The notes beneath the pieces were generated by a model. That model searched no databases. It worked only from the letters and a program-made list of their open reading frames with translations, and was not told where the DNA came from. Shown here in pieces: positions 24,947-34,540 of a stretch of 64,000 nucleotides of DNA; within the stretch, counting starts at the first letter, position 1; every line of letters starts with the position of its first letter. A program made the position numbers and the translations under genes. Source of the stretch: Gemmatimonadota bacterium (GTDB lineage Bacteria > Gemmatimonadota > Gemmatimonadetes > Longimicrobiales > Gaopeijiaceae); contig JBBEBG010000009.1 in assembly GCA_040882465.1 (NCBI GenBank), positions 85,664-149,663 of the forward strand, in the 5' to 3' direction.

Positions 24947-27790
24947 ATGGCAAACACTCTCGACGCCCTCCTTTCGAGCGTCAACGGCGGCTTCGTCGCC
25001 GAGCAATACGAGCGATTCCTCGAAGACCCGTGGAGCGTACAGGGCGACTGGCGCACCCTCTTCACCGAATTGACCGAGCGGGATCCCGCGCTCCGGGCCC
25101 GGGCGGGCGGCGGGGTCTCCCCCGAGGCGGTCCGGCGCGCCTCCTCCTTTTCCGTCCGCGCCCGCATCCTGATCCGGTGCTTCCGGATGCTCGGACATCT
25201 GGAAGCTGACCTCGATCCCCTAAAGATCCGTAAGCCTGAGCCCCACAAGGACCTGGACTATCGGACCTACGGTTTCACGGAAGGGGACCTCGATACCCCG
25301 ATCTTCATTGACCGATACGCGAGCCTGGCGGGCCTCGAAACGGCGACCCTCCGCGAGATCCTCGATGTCCTCCGCCAATCCTACTGTTCGACGATCGGCG
25401 TGGAGTACATGCACATCCAGGAGATCGAGGAACGCGCCTGGATCCAACAGCATGTCGAACAAGCAGATTGGCGGTCCCGCCTCACACCGGAGGCGAGGCG
25501 GCAGATCTACCTGGAGCTGGCGCATGCCGAAGGATTCGAGAGTTACCTCCATGTGAAATATCCGGGGACAAAGCGCTTCGGTCTCGACGGTGGGGAGAGC
25601 ACGATCCCCTGCCTCGAACAGCTCCTCAGGACGATGTCCTCCCTCGGCGTCGAAGAGGTCGGGATCGGGATGCCCCACCGCGGGCGGCTGAACGTACTCG
25701 CGCGCACGCTCGGGAAATCCTACCAGGCGATCCTCGCCGAATTCCAGGGGAACCCCGCTCAGCCCGAGTCCGTCCTCGGCTCCGGCGACGTGAAGTACCA
25801 CCTCGGGGCGTCGGCCGATCGCGACATCGAGGGGCGACCGATGCACCTCTCCCTCGCGGCGAACCCCTCCCACCTCGAGGCGGTCAATCCGGTCGTCCTC
25901 GGAAAGGTGCGGGCGAAGCAAGCGCAGAGGGGAGACGAAGCCAGGGAGCGGGTCGTTGCGCTCCTCATCCATGGTGACGCCGCCTTCGCGGGCCAGGGAG
26001 TCGTTCCCGAGTCCATCGACCTTTCTCAGCTGCGCGGATATCGAACCGGCGGGACGATCCATGTCATCGTGAACAACCAGATCGGCTTCACGACGAGTCC
26101 CGTCGCCTCGCGCTCGACCCCGTACGCGACCGACGTGGCGAAGGGGCTGAACGCTCCGATCTTCCATGTGAACGGTGACGACCCCGACGCGGTGAACCGG
26201 GTCGCCGACCTCGCGGCCCGCTTCCGCCAACGCTTCAAGCGGGACGTCGTGATTGACCTCTTTTGTTACCGGCGCCACGGCCATAACGAGGCCGATGAAC
26301 CGATGTTCACCCAACCGATCATGTACCGGGCGATCGCGGAGCATCCCACGACTCGCCAGATCTACGGTGAACGCCTAGTGCAGGAGGGGGTCCTCACGGC
26401 CGAAGAGCTCCAGTCGATCTCCGACACGTTTCGTGCCCACCTCAACGCGGAGTTCGAAGGCGCGGCCAGGTATCGCCCCGGCAAAGCGGATTGGATGGAG
26501 GGGCAGTGGGAAGGGCTCACCCGCCTCGTCGGGGAAGAGGAAAAGCACGACGACCCGACGGCCGTGGAGCTCGACATCATCCGGGAAGTCGGTCTCGCGA
26601 TCTCCCGCGTCCCGGAGGGGGTCAACACGAATCCCAAGCTCGTCCGCCAACTCGATCATCGGAGGAAGATGATCCAGTCCGGGAGCGGGATAGATTGGTC
26701 GACGGCCGAGGCACTCGCCCTCGGCACCCTTCTCATCGAAGGCACGCCGGTGCGTCTCTCCGGGCAGGACACCTGTCGCGGGACCTTCTCCCAGCGGCAC
26801 GCGGCAATCGTGGACCAGGAGGATGAGCGGCGGTATTACCCCCTGTCGAACATCGCGCCCGGAAAGCAGGCCCCCTTCGAGGTGATGGATTCCCCTCTCT
26901 CCGAATTTGCGGTCCTCGGCTTCGAATACGGGTACTCACTCGCAGATCCACACACGCTCGTTGCGTGGGAAGCCCAGTTCGGAGACTTCGCGAACAACGC
27001 GCAGGCGATTTTCGACCAGTTCATCTCCTCAGGGGAGACGAAGTGGCTCCGTATGTCGGGGCTCGTCGTCCTCCTCCCCCACGGCTTCGAGGGGCAGGGC
27101 CCCGAGCACTCGTCGGCGCGGCTCGAGCGATTTCTCCAGCAGTGCGCGCAGGAAAACATGCAGGTCGTAAACTGCACGACCCCGGCGAACTATTTCCACG
27201 CGCTCCGCCGGCAGATGCGGCGAAACTTTCGGAAGCCCCTCGTCGTGATGGCCCCGAAGTCGCTGCTCCGCCACAAGCTCGTGGTTTCGAAGCTCACAGA
27301 CTTGGGTCCGGGTACCGGATTTCGGCGGGTCATCGGGGAAACGGAATCCATCGCGGACGGGGAAGGCGTGCGCCGCGTCGTCCTCTGCTCCGGAAAGGTC
27401 TATTACGATCTCCTCGACCGGCGGCGAGCCCTCGGGCTCGACGACGTCGCGGTCGTCCGCGTCGAGCAGTTTTATCCCTGGCCCCGTGACGGCGTGCACC
27501 GCGAGCTCTCCAAGTACCCTCGCGCGGAGATCGTCTGGTGCCAGGAAGAGCCGGCGAACATGGGCGGATGGCACTTCGTCATGCGAAGAATCGAATACAT
27601 CCTCGAAGACGAAGACGAAGGCCGCCGCGAGATGCGGCGACCGATCTTTGCGGGACGCCCCGCGGCGGCCTCCCCCGCGACGGGGCACCTGAAGGTGCAC
27701 CAACTCGAGCAGGAACTCCTGGTGGAGCAGGCGCTCACCTGGAAGACCGACGACCTGCGCCAGCCCTTCATGCGACTCCCGGAGGAGTGA
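24947..27790 (+). CDS. sucA: 2-oxoglutarate dehydrogenase E1 component
   Basis: 947 residues, full length for SucA. Family landmarks in order: GGFVAEQYERFLEDP (N-terminal tail), PHRGRLNVLA, GDAAFAGQGVVPES (thiamine diphosphate region), NNQIGFTT, YRRHGHNEADEP, FEYGYSLADP and PHGFEGQGPEHSSARLERFL. It decarboxylates 2-oxoglutarate in the TCA cycle and passes the succinyl group to E2. No E2 (sucB) gene lies next to it. There is no Shine-Dalgarno; TATATT (24936-24941) ends only five bases before the ATG, so a leaderless transcript is possible. The next gene begins after a single base, so the two are probably co-transcribed. Confidence 0.97.
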   Translation: MANTLDALLSSVNGGFVAEQYERFLEDPWSVQGDWRTLFTELTERDPALRARAGGGVSPEAVRRASSFSVRARILIRCFRMLGHLEADLDPLKIRKPEPHKDLDYRTYGFTEGDLDTPIFIDRYASLAGLETATLREILDVLRQSYCSTIGVEYMHIQEIEERAWIQQHVEQADWRSRLTPEARRQIYLELAHAEGFESYLHVKYPGTKRFGLDGGESTIPCLEQLLRTMSSLGVEEVGIGMPHRGRLNVLARTLGKSYQAILAEFQGNPAQPESVLGSGDVKYHLGASADRDIEGRPMHLSLAANPSHLEAVNPVVLGKVRAKQAQRGDEARERVVALLIHGDAAFAGQGVVPESIDLSQLRGYRTGGTIHVIVNNQIGFTTSPVASRSTPYATDVAKGLNAPIFHVNGDDPDAVNRVADLAARFRQRFKRDVVIDLFCYRRHGHNEADEPMFTQPIMYRAIAEHPTTRQIYGERLVQEGVLTAEELQSISDTFRAHLNAEFEGAARYRPGKADWMEGQWEGLTRLVGEEEKHDDPTAVELDIIREVGLAISRVPEGVNTNPKLVRQLDHRRKMIQSGSGIDWSTAEALALGTLLIEGTPVRLSGQDTCRGTFSQRHAAIVDQEDERRYYPLSNIAPGKQAPFEVMDSPLSEFAVLGFEYGYSLADPHTLVAWEAQFGDFANNAQAIFDQFISSGETKWLRMSGLVVLLPHGFEGQGPEHSSARLERFLQQCAQENMQVVNCTTPANYFHALRRQMRRNFRKPLVVMAPKSLLRHKLVVSKLTDLGPGTGFRRVIGETESIADGEGVRRVVLCSGKVYYDLLDRRRALGLDDVAVVRVEQFYPWPRDGVHRELSKYPRAEIVWCQEEPANMGGWHFVMRRIEYILEDEDEGRREMRRPIFAGRPAAASPATGHLKVHQLEQELLVEQALTWKTDDLRQPFMRLPEE

Positions 27791-27791
27791 A

Positions 27792-28772
27792 ATGGAGTAC
27801 GTGAACCTCGGCCGCACCGGCCTCGTCGTTTCGCGCCTCTGCCTGGGAATGATGAGTTACGGAGACCCGAAGTGGCGAAGCTGGGTCCTCCCGCCCGACG
27901 AGGCACGCCCCTTCGTGAAGCGCGCGGTCGAGGCCGGCATCACTTTCTTCGATACGGCCGACATGTACTCCATGGGCGCGAGCGAAGAGGTGACGGGAAA
28001 GCTCCTCAAGGAGTTCACGCGCCGCGACGAGGTCGTCCTCGCCACGAAGTTCTTTTTTCCGATGAGAGAGCTCCCGAACCGGGGCGGGCTCGGCCGCAAA
28101 CACGTCCTTCATGCCATCGAAGACGCGCTCCGGCGCCTCGACGTGGACTATGTGGATCTCCTGCAGATCCACCGGTGGGACTACAACACACCGATCGAAG
28201 AGACGATGGAGGCGCTCCACGACGTGGTGAAGGCGGGGTACGCCCGCTTCATCGGAGCGAGCAGCATGTACGCCTGGCAGTTCTCGAAAGCGCTCCACAC
28301 GGCGAACCTCCGCGGGACCACGCCCTTCGTGAGCATGCAGAACCACTACAACCTCCTCTACCGGGAGGAGGAGCGCGAGATGATCCCACTCTGCCGGTCC
28401 GAGGGGATTGGACTACTCCCCTGGAGTCCGCTCGCGCGCGGGTACCTGACGCGACCCACGGGAGAGAAGACCTCCACGGCGCGTGGCGAGGTGGACGACT
28501 ACGCGGTCAAGCTCTATTCGTATCCCGAGGCCGACCGGATCATCGGTGCGGTCGGGGAAGTCGCTTCGGAACGGGGCCTCACGCGGGCGCAGGCCGCCCT
28601 CGCCTGGCTGCTTGCGAAACCCGGGATCACGGCCCCCATCATAGGCGCGACGAAGATAAAGCATCTCGAAGACGCCCTGGGTGCGCTCGAGGTGAAGCTC
28701 GCGCCCGCCGAGATCGAACGGCTGGAGGCCCACTACGTGCCAAGGCCGGTGCTGGGACACGGCTACCGATAG
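27792..28772 (+). CDS. Aldo/keto reductase
   Basis: 326 residues, a TIM-barrel NADPH-dependent oxidoreductase. The catalytic tetrad is visible: Asp and Tyr in FFDTADMYSMGASEE, Lys in VVLATKFFF and His in LLQIHRWDYN. The cofactor-binding end shows LLPWSPLARGYL and ITAPIIGATKIKHLEDAL. The ATG follows GAGGAGTGAA at the sucA stop, so translation is probably coupled. Members act on carbonyl compounds of many kinds; the physiological substrate is not predictable. Confidence 0.94.
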   Translation: MEYVNLGRTGLVVSRLCLGMMSYGDPKWRSWVLPPDEARPFVKRAVEAGITFFDTADMYSMGASEEVTGKLLKEFTRRDEVVLATKFFFPMRELPNRGGLGRKHVLHAIEDALRRLDVDYVDLLQIHRWDYNTPIEETMEALHDVVKAGYARFIGASSMYAWQFSKALHTANLRGTTPFVSMQNHYNLLYREEEREMIPLCRSEGIGLLPWSPLARGYLTRPTGEKTSTARGEVDDYAVKLYSYPEADRIIGAVGEVASERGLTRAQAALAWLLAKPGITAPIIGATKIKHLEDALGALEVKLAPAEIERLEAHYVPRPVLGHGYR

Positions 28773-28817
28773 CGGAGCCGGTGATTTGCGGCGAACCGGA
28801 CCTCGTCGAGACTCGCC

Positions 28818-28847
28818 TTGACCCGCCTCGTGGGCGCCGTCTAGCTT
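28818..28847 (+). promoter_or_regulatory. Putative promoter of the exported amidohydrolase gene
   Basis: TTGACC (28818-28823) and TAGCTT (28842-28847) are 18 bases apart in the gap after the aldo/keto reductase gene. The -10 box is weak. Confidence 0.3.
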
Positions 28848-28933
28848 CGACGGGCCTTCGAAGTATGGATCCAACGCACGTCTTCGGCCGTATAACCTGA
28901 TCGGCCACACTCCCCGAACCAAAGAGCTTGATC

Positions 28934-30145
28934 ATGCGCGGCATCCCAACTTTCGCCGCCTTATTCATCGCCGGCGCCATGGCGATCGCGCTCGCGCCGG
29001 AAACGGCGCTCGCGCAGGGGGGGCGCGGCGGAACGTCGATTCAACCGGGTGAGCAATGCCCTCCCGGAATGACCGAGTGGCGGCCCCTGATGTGCCGCGC
29101 GCCCGAGTTCGAGGCGCCGAGCATCCTGGACTACCGCCCGCGCTCCACGCTGGTCGTGGAGGAGAATCCCGTGCCGCGCGCGCGGTATCCCGTGGTGGAC
29201 GTTCACGGGCACGCCCAGGGGCTCGCCAACCCGGGCACGATCGAGGAGATGGTCGTTTCGCTCGACGAGCTGAACATCGGCCTCTACATCTCCGCGGATA
29301 ACCTTTCGGGAGAGAGGCTTCGAATCACCCTCGACGCGATTGCCGCGAGCGACCACCGCGACCGCTTCCGCGTCCTCGCCGGACTGGACCTCCAGGGTGT
29401 CGGTGCCCCCGGGTGGGAAGAGCGCGCCGTCGCGCAGCTCGAGGCGGACATCGCGGCGGGCGCGATCGGCGTGGGTGAAGTTCCGAAGAGCTTCGGCCTC
29501 ACCACCCTCAAGGCCGACGGATCGCGGCTCGCGGTGGACGACCCCGGCCTCGATCCACTATGGGAGACGCTCGCCCGGCTGGATGTGCCGGCCTTCATCC
29601 ACACGGCCGAGCCGCAGGAATTCTTCCAGCCGATCGGCTTCGAAAACGAGCGCTGGCTCGAGCTCGCGCTCTTCGCGGACCGGCGGAATTACGACCCGGA
29701 CGGCGTCACCTTCGACCAGCTCATGGAGGAGCGCGACAACGTCTTCCGCCGCCACCCCGAGACCACCTTCATCGCGGCCCATTTCGGTTGGCACACGAAC
29801 GATCTCGGCCGCGCGGCCCAGATGCTCGATGAGTTCCCGAACGTGATGGTGGAAATGGGAGCGGTTCTTTACGACTTGGGCCGCCAACCCAGGGCGGTTC
29901 GCGACTTCTTCACCCGCTACCAGGACCGGATCCTCTTCGGGAAGGACTCCTGGCAGCCGAGCGAGTATCCTTATTACTGGCGCGTGTTGGAGACCGCGGA
30001 CGAGTACTTCGACTACTACCGCGACTACCACGCCTTCTGGAAGCTCTATGGGGCGGACCTCCCCGATGATGTGCTCAGGAAGGTCTATTACGAAAACGCG
30101 CTCCGGATCTTCCCCAGCCTTCCGCGGGCCGCCTTCCCGCAGTAA
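28934..30145 (+). CDS. Exported amidohydrolase (amidohydrolase 2 family, TIM barrel)
   Basis: 403 residues from the ATG at 28934 (AAAGAG upstream; an in-frame TTG at 28928 is possible). The signal peptide reads FAALFIAGAMAIALAPETALAQ. Metal-site motifs of the amidohydrolase 2 (ACMSD-like) branch are present: VVDVHGHAQ near the start, FIHTAEP, FIAAHFGWH and LFGKDSW, giving the expected His and Asp ligands. Such enzymes hydrolyse or decarboxylate small cyclic or aromatic acids; the reaction here is unknown. A short cysteine-bearing lead-in (EQCPPGMTEWRPLMC) separates the signal peptide from the barrel. Export suggests a periplasmic or surface role. Confidence 0.87.
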   Translation: MRGIPTFAALFIAGAMAIALAPETALAQGGRGGTSIQPGEQCPPGMTEWRPLMCRAPEFEAPSILDYRPRSTLVVEENPVPRARYPVVDVHGHAQGLANPGTIEEMVVSLDELNIGLYISADNLSGERLRITLDAIAASDHRDRFRVLAGLDLQGVGAPGWEERAVAQLEADIAAGAIGVGEVPKSFGLTTLKADGSRLAVDDPGLDPLWETLARLDVPAFIHTAEPQEFFQPIGFENERWLELALFADRRNYDPDGVTFDQLMEERDNVFRRHPETTFIAAHFGWHTNDLGRAAQMLDEFPNVMVEMGAVLYDLGRQPRAVRDFFTRYQDRILFGKDSWQPSEYPYYWRVLETADEYFDYYRDYHAFWKLYGADLPDDVLRKVYYENALRIFPSLPRAAFPQ

Positions 30146-30151
30146 GGAACC

Positions 30152-30769
30152 TTACCCCCCCAACGCGCGCACGCCGAGGTCGCCAGCAACGTCCTTCAGC
30201 GTTTCGAGCGGGACGTTGTCGCCGATCAGCTGCACCAGGTAGTTTCCCGCCACGACATGAAACGCGGAGTCCGTGGTTGCTCCCCGAACTTCCTGAGACT
30301 CGAACGCCTTGTAGCCCTCGTACGTTGTCGTACGCTCGAACCCGTTGGCGGTGGAGCGATCGAAGGTCGTCATGGACCAAGCTGCCATCCCCATCGCCAT
30401 CCCCGGCATCGCACCGAGGTCCGTGATCATGACGTCGATCGAGCCGGCGCCTGGCGCTTGGTAGGTCGCCTGGACGTTGGTCATCGTCATCCCGGGCATG
30501 CCCGTGTTCGTCAGGGAAAGCTCGGTCCGTGGGAGCCCCGCCGCCGTCTCCGGCATCCGGTCCCGGAGCTGCTCCGGCGTAAAGCTCGGCGCGTTCGTGT
30601 TCGCCGCCATTCCGGGCATGTCTTGCATCGCGCCGGCTGCCGCCTGCATGGCCTCCGCCACGGTGGTCGGCGCACCGTCCTGCGTGTCGGCATCGGTCTG
30701 GCCGGATCCGCCGCAACCCACCAGAAACACGACCGCCGCGATCCAAAGAGCTCGGTTGTTCCGAATCAT
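30152..30769 (-). CDS. Lipoprotein of unknown function, methionine-rich
   Basis: 205 residues from the ATG at 30769, preceded by GGAGAAC; frames further upstream lack a signal sequence. The start is a lipoprotein signal with lipobox LVGC. The mature part is rich in Met (MQDMPGMAANT, GMPGMTMTNVQ, GAMPGMAMGMAAW), a composition often seen in copper-handling proteins, though no defined copper motif can be drawn. The C-terminal half (DSAFHVVAGNYLVQLIGDN) looks like a small alpha/beta domain. It is convergent with the amidohydrolase and divergent from the OmpA-family gene. Confidence 0.65.
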   Translation of the reverse strand: MIRNNRALWIAAVVFLVGCGGSGQTDADTQDGAPTTVAEAMQAAAGAMQDMPGMAANTNAPSFTPEQLRDRMPETAAGLPRTELSLTNTGMPGMTMTNVQATYQAPGAGSIDVMITDLGAMPGMAMGMAAWSMTTFDRSTANGFERTTTYEGYKAFESQEVRGATTDSAFHVVAGNYLVQLIGDNVPLETLKDVAGDLGVRALGG

Positions 30770-30937
30770 GAACGTTCTCCTCGTCATAAATGCCCCGGTA
30801 TGGACTTTTCCACGCCGGGAGCGGACTATGGGCCTTCCCGGCTCAAGGCGCCAGACCCGGGGGCTCAGGAACCGCGTCACCGGACGGGCCGCCCTCCCAC
30901 CGCTCCGTCCGAGGTCGACCTTCACGTGGAGAATAGA

Positions 30938-32263
30938 ATGTCGGGACGCCCCGTCCTGAAAGCCGCAGTTATGGCACTGGTTCTCGCTTTCCTCGCCGGA
31001 CCCGGAGTCGATCGAGCGATCGCGCAGACTCCGACGGCGACGACGGGCGGGTCCCAGGGAAGAACGGACCTTCTCAGCTGGGGCACGGGAGCCTTTGCGG
31101 TCCGCCTCGAGGCACCGGGAACCAACGAGACCATTCGCAACGCGATCGACGGAAGCACACGCACCCTCGGGATCGGAATTCCGCGGCGGGAGCCCCTCCC
31201 CCACCGATTCGTCATCGAGCTCCCCGCTCTCACGACCTTCGACACCTTCGCGATTCCGGTCATCAATGAATTCGGGCCGGCGCGCGGGCGGCACGTCCGC
31301 ACGATCGAGATCGAGGGGTCGGTGGAAGGACCGGAGGGCGGTTTCACCCCGCTGGCGACTCTGACGGTCCAGCTCGACCAGACCGAACCTCAGCAGTTCC
31401 CGGTCTCGGAGCCCCGTCCCGTGCGATGGCTTCGGGTCCGACTGGTGGACCGCCTCCTTCCCCCGCCCGCGGACTTCGACGAAACCGTATTTTCGGAGCT
31501 CATCGGCTACGGAACGCAGGAACCGATCGCTGACGCGGACGACAAGTTCACCGGCCGCTGGCGCCTTCGGCGGACCGGAATCAACGACGTCCCAGGCACG
31601 AACGTGATCGAGCTCATCCAGGAAGGGTCCTCGATCCGTGGCTGTGAGATCGCCGGGGGACGCCAGGCGGAGGTCACCGGCAGCATCGTGAATGGTCTGG
31701 CCCAGCTCCTTTTCGCGCCCGAAGGCGGGCGACTGACACCCGTGCTCGCGAGCGTCACCGAGGCAGGCGAGCTGGTGGGCGCCCGATTCACCGCCGGCTT
31801 CAGCGACTTCTGGGCTTCTCCCGACCCCGGCGCCGCCCTACAGTGCATGGAGGCGCCCGAGGCGACCGACCCGATCGCGGAAGCGTTGGAGGCCGGAGAA
31901 GTCGCGATCATCCACGGGATCAACTTCGACGTGGACTCCGACGTCCTCCGACCGGACGCGACTCCGGCGCTAGAGCGCGTCCTTGCGGCACTCCAGGCGA
32001 CGGGAACCCTCGCGGTCACGATCGCCGGACATACGGACTGGGACGGCACCGATGAACACAACCTGGATCTCTCACAACGCCGCGCCGAGGCGGTCATCGC
32101 ATGGCTCGTGGAGCGGGGCGTAGCGGACGCATGGCTCGTGGAGCGGGGCGTAGCGGACGCACGGCTCCGGCCGGTGGGCCGTGGGGAAGGACAGCCGATC
32201 GCGGACAATGAATCGTCCGCGGGACGGGCGTTGAACCGGAGGGTCGAAGTCAGCCCCAACTAA
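30938..32263 (+). CDS. OmpA-family outer-membrane/peptidoglycan-binding protein with internal 10-residue duplication
   Basis: 441 residues from the ATG at 30938, after GGAGAA. Signal peptide to about AIAQT. A discoidin/F5-8-like beta domain follows (RFVIELPALTTFDTFAIPVI, PRPVRWLRVRLVDRL), then a linker and a C-terminal OmpA domain: HGINFDVDSDVLRPD, VTIAGHTDWDGTDEHNLDLS and QRRAEAVIAWL. Inside this domain WLVERGVADA is repeated exactly, from a 30-base tandem duplication. OmpA domains bind peptidoglycan. First gene of a probable run of four (gaps of 23, 10 and 29 bases). Confidence 0.8.
   Translation: MSGRPVLKAAVMALVLAFLAGPGVDRAIAQTPTATTGGSQGRTDLLSWGTGAFAVRLEAPGTNETIRNAIDGSTRTLGIGIPRREPLPHRFVIELPALTTFDTFAIPVINEFGPARGRHVRTIEIEGSVEGPEGGFTPLATLTVQLDQTEPQQFPVSEPRPVRWLRVRLVDRLLPPPADFDETVFSELIGYGTQEPIADADDKFTGRWRLRRTGINDVPGTNVIELIQEGSSIRGCEIAGGRQAEVTGSIVNGLAQLLFAPEGGRLTPVLASVTEAGELVGARFTAGFSDFWASPDPGAALQCMEAPEATDPIAEALEAGEVAIIHGINFDVDSDVLRPDATPALERVLAALQATGTLAVTIAGHTDWDGTDEHNLDLSQRRAEAVIAWLVERGVADAWLVERGVADARLRPVGRGEGQPIADNESSAGRALNRRVEVSPN
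32101..32160 (+). repeat. Perfect 30-base tandem duplication inside the OmpA domain
   Basis: The unit at 32101-32130 recurs without a mismatch at 32131-32160. It keeps the frame and doubles ten residues (WLVERGVADA). Absence of any mismatch suggests a recent slippage event. Confidence 0.95.
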
Positions 32264-32286
32264 GAGCGACACGACCAGGAGAACCG

Positions 32287-34530
32287 ATGAGCGCAAACAG
32301 GTGGGTGGGCGGCATGGCGGCCACGGCGGGTGCGATTGCGATTCTCGTCGGTTGCTCCGAGCTCGGGGATGCGGGAGAGTCCGCTTCGCTCGTCGGTCTC
32401 GCAACGATCTCGACGCACCCGGACCGCGTGAGCGGAGGAGACGTTCTGGTCGAGGTGGTCGTGCCGGTCGATGCGGCGCGGTCCGCGGAAGGGGAAACCG
32501 GCACTCCCATCGCGGTCTTCGCGGGCGATCGCGACATCTCGGAGGCCTTCCATGCCACGGACGGGCCCGGCCGTTTTGTCGGCCTCGTGACCGGCCTCCC
32601 CCTCGGAAAGAGCATGCTACGGGTGGATGGAGGGCCTTTCGACACCCCCGACGCGATGCTCGAAGTCACGAACTACCCGATGTCGGGCCCCATCGTGTCC
32701 GGTCCGCACATCCAACCCTTCATCTGTCAGTCCGAGGACTTCACCCTTCCCGACGGAACGTCGCTCGGGGCGCCGCTCGACGAAAATTGCGCGGTCCCAA
32801 CCGTGGTCCAACACGTCTTTCGCTCCGCGGCGACGGATGAGTGGATGCCCCTCCCCGCCGGCGCGCCACTTCCGCGGGACGTGGCGATGACCACCACGAC
32901 GGACGGCATCCAGGTCCCCTTCATCGTGCGGATCGAGACCGGCCCGATGAACCGGGGAATCTACCAGAATGCCATTCTCCACAACCCACGGACTGATCGT
33001 GAGCCGACCCCCTTCTCTGCACCTCCCGCGTGGAATCGGCGGCTGATCGCGGTCCACGGCTCGGGATGCCCGACCGGATGGTACCGGCAGGGCGCCGCCA
33101 TGGGTGTAAGTCCGCTCGGGGGCGCGAACGTGGCCCGACTCGGCGAAGGGTATGCGGTCTTTACGAACACCCTCAACCACCCGACGAACTCCTGTAACGC
33201 CTTCCTCGCCGGCGAGACGACGATGATGGGGAAGGAACGCTTCATCGAGACGTTCGGGGCGCCCGACTTCACGGTGAGCATCGGCGGTTCGGGGGGTGCC
33301 TACACGGGCCTCCAGGTCGCCGACGCCTTTCCCGGTCTCATAGACGGTGTGATCGCGACTTCCACCTTTCCGGACGCGCTCTCCATCGCGATCGCGGGGC
33401 TCGACGCCCACCTCCTGACCCACTATTTCGCGGCGACGGAGCCGGGACGCTTCACCGACGAGCAGAAAGTGGCGATCACCGGGTACTCGGGAGTCGAGGC
33501 CTTCGAAGACGCGGCGAACCAGAGCCAGCGCACCGACCCAGTCCCCGGGAGGGAAGACATCGAGGGGTACGTCTCCGCGCGCTGGCACGCCTCCATCCCC
33601 GAGGAGCTCCGTTATCACCCCGTCACGAATCCTGCCGGAGCGCGTCCCACCGTCTTCGACGCTGCGCGCAACGTCTACGGAGTCGACCCGGTGACCGGCT
33701 TCGCGCTACGTCCTTTTGACAACGTCGGCGTCCAATACGGCCTCTCTGCCCTGAACACGGGCGCGATTACGCCGACCGCTTTCCTCGACTTGAATGAACA
33801 GATCGGCGGCTACGACGACGACGCCAACTACGTCGCTCCCCGCTCCTCGGGAGACGCCGGAGCGATCCGGCGCGCCTACCAGAGCGGAGTGACGCTCGGG
33901 GGCGGGGGCGGCCTCGCTGCCATCCCGGTCGTCGATGCGGGCGGATACAATGATACGCGGAGCTACCACTACCAGTGGTTCCACTTCGCCGTCCGCGAAC
34001 GGATCCAGGCCTCGAACGGTTACTCCGACAACCACCTCTTGTGGCGGGGCTCCGTGCCGGCCAGCCAGACCTGGGGGGTCATGATGGATTGGCTCGCGGC
34101 TATCGCCGCCGATCCTTCGGATGACAGCGCCATGGAGAAGCTCCGGAGAAACCGCCCTGAACGAGCGGTGGACGGGTGCTGGATTCCGAGCGACATCGAG
34201 GGCGAGCCCGCCCGCTTCGTCGCGGAGCCGCAGACCTTTTCCAGCGAGCCCGGCACTCCCTGTAACGAGCGATTTCCGTCGTACTCGTTCACGCGTCGAG
34301 AGGCGGGCGGCCCGCTCCACGGAAATGTGCTCAAGTGTGCCCTCAAGCCCATCGCCGCGTCCGGCTACGACGTGACCTTCTCGGACGCCGAGTTGGCAAG
34401 GCTTCGCTCGATCTTCCCGGAGGGCGTCTGCGACTGGGCGCAGCCGGGCGTGGAGCAGACTCCGGTCGTCACCTGGGCCTCCTTCGGGCCCGCACCGGAG
34501 AATCTCGTCTACGACCTGACGGCGCCCTGA
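32287..34530 (+). CDS. DUF6351 family lipoprotein, alpha/beta-hydrolase-like
   Basis: 747 residues with a lipoprotein-type start (AIAILVGCSELG). The protein follows the DUF6351 pattern: VEVVVPVDAARSAEGE, GPIVSGPHIQPFICQSEDF, RLIAVHGSGCPTGWYRQG, and FTVSIGGSGGAYTGLQ, in which the Ser of GGSGG is a candidate nucleophile of an alpha/beta-hydrolase. DNHLLWRGS and the C-terminal section complete the family layout. Some relatives are annotated as tannase-like or hydrolase proteins; no substrate is established. It lies 23 bases after the OmpA gene and 10 before the permease, so probably co-transcribed. Confidence 0.8.
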   Translation: MSANRWVGGMAATAGAIAILVGCSELGDAGESASLVGLATISTHPDRVSGGDVLVEVVVPVDAARSAEGETGTPIAVFAGDRDISEAFHATDGPGRFVGLVTGLPLGKSMLRVDGGPFDTPDAMLEVTNYPMSGPIVSGPHIQPFICQSEDFTLPDGTSLGAPLDENCAVPTVVQHVFRSAATDEWMPLPAGAPLPRDVAMTTTTDGIQVPFIVRIETGPMNRGIYQNAILHNPRTDREPTPFSAPPAWNRRLIAVHGSGCPTGWYRQGAAMGVSPLGGANVARLGEGYAVFTNTLNHPTNSCNAFLAGETTMMGKERFIETFGAPDFTVSIGGSGGAYTGLQVADAFPGLIDGVIATSTFPDALSIAIAGLDAHLLTHYFAATEPGRFTDEQKVAITGYSGVEAFEDAANQSQRTDPVPGREDIEGYVSARWHASIPEELRYHPVTNPAGARPTVFDAARNVYGVDPVTGFALRPFDNVGVQYGLSALNTGAITPTAFLDLNEQIGGYDDDANYVAPRSSGDAGAIRRAYQSGVTLGGGGGLAAIPVVDAGGYNDTRSYHYQWFHFAVRERIQASNGYSDNHLLWRGSVPASQTWGVMMDWLAAIAADPSDDSAMEKLRRNRPERAVDGCWIPSDIEGEPARFVAEPQTFSSEPGTPCNERFPSYSFTRREAGGPLHGNVLKCALKPIAASGYDVTFSDAELARLRSIFPEGVCDWAQPGVEQTPVVTWASFGPAPENLVYDLTAP

Positions 34531-34540
34531 CCTGAGCGCG

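Noticed and set aside
30257..30937. N-terminal extension of the OmpA-family gene
   Set aside because: It is antisense to the lipoprotein gene and lacks domain character; the signal peptide begins at 30938.
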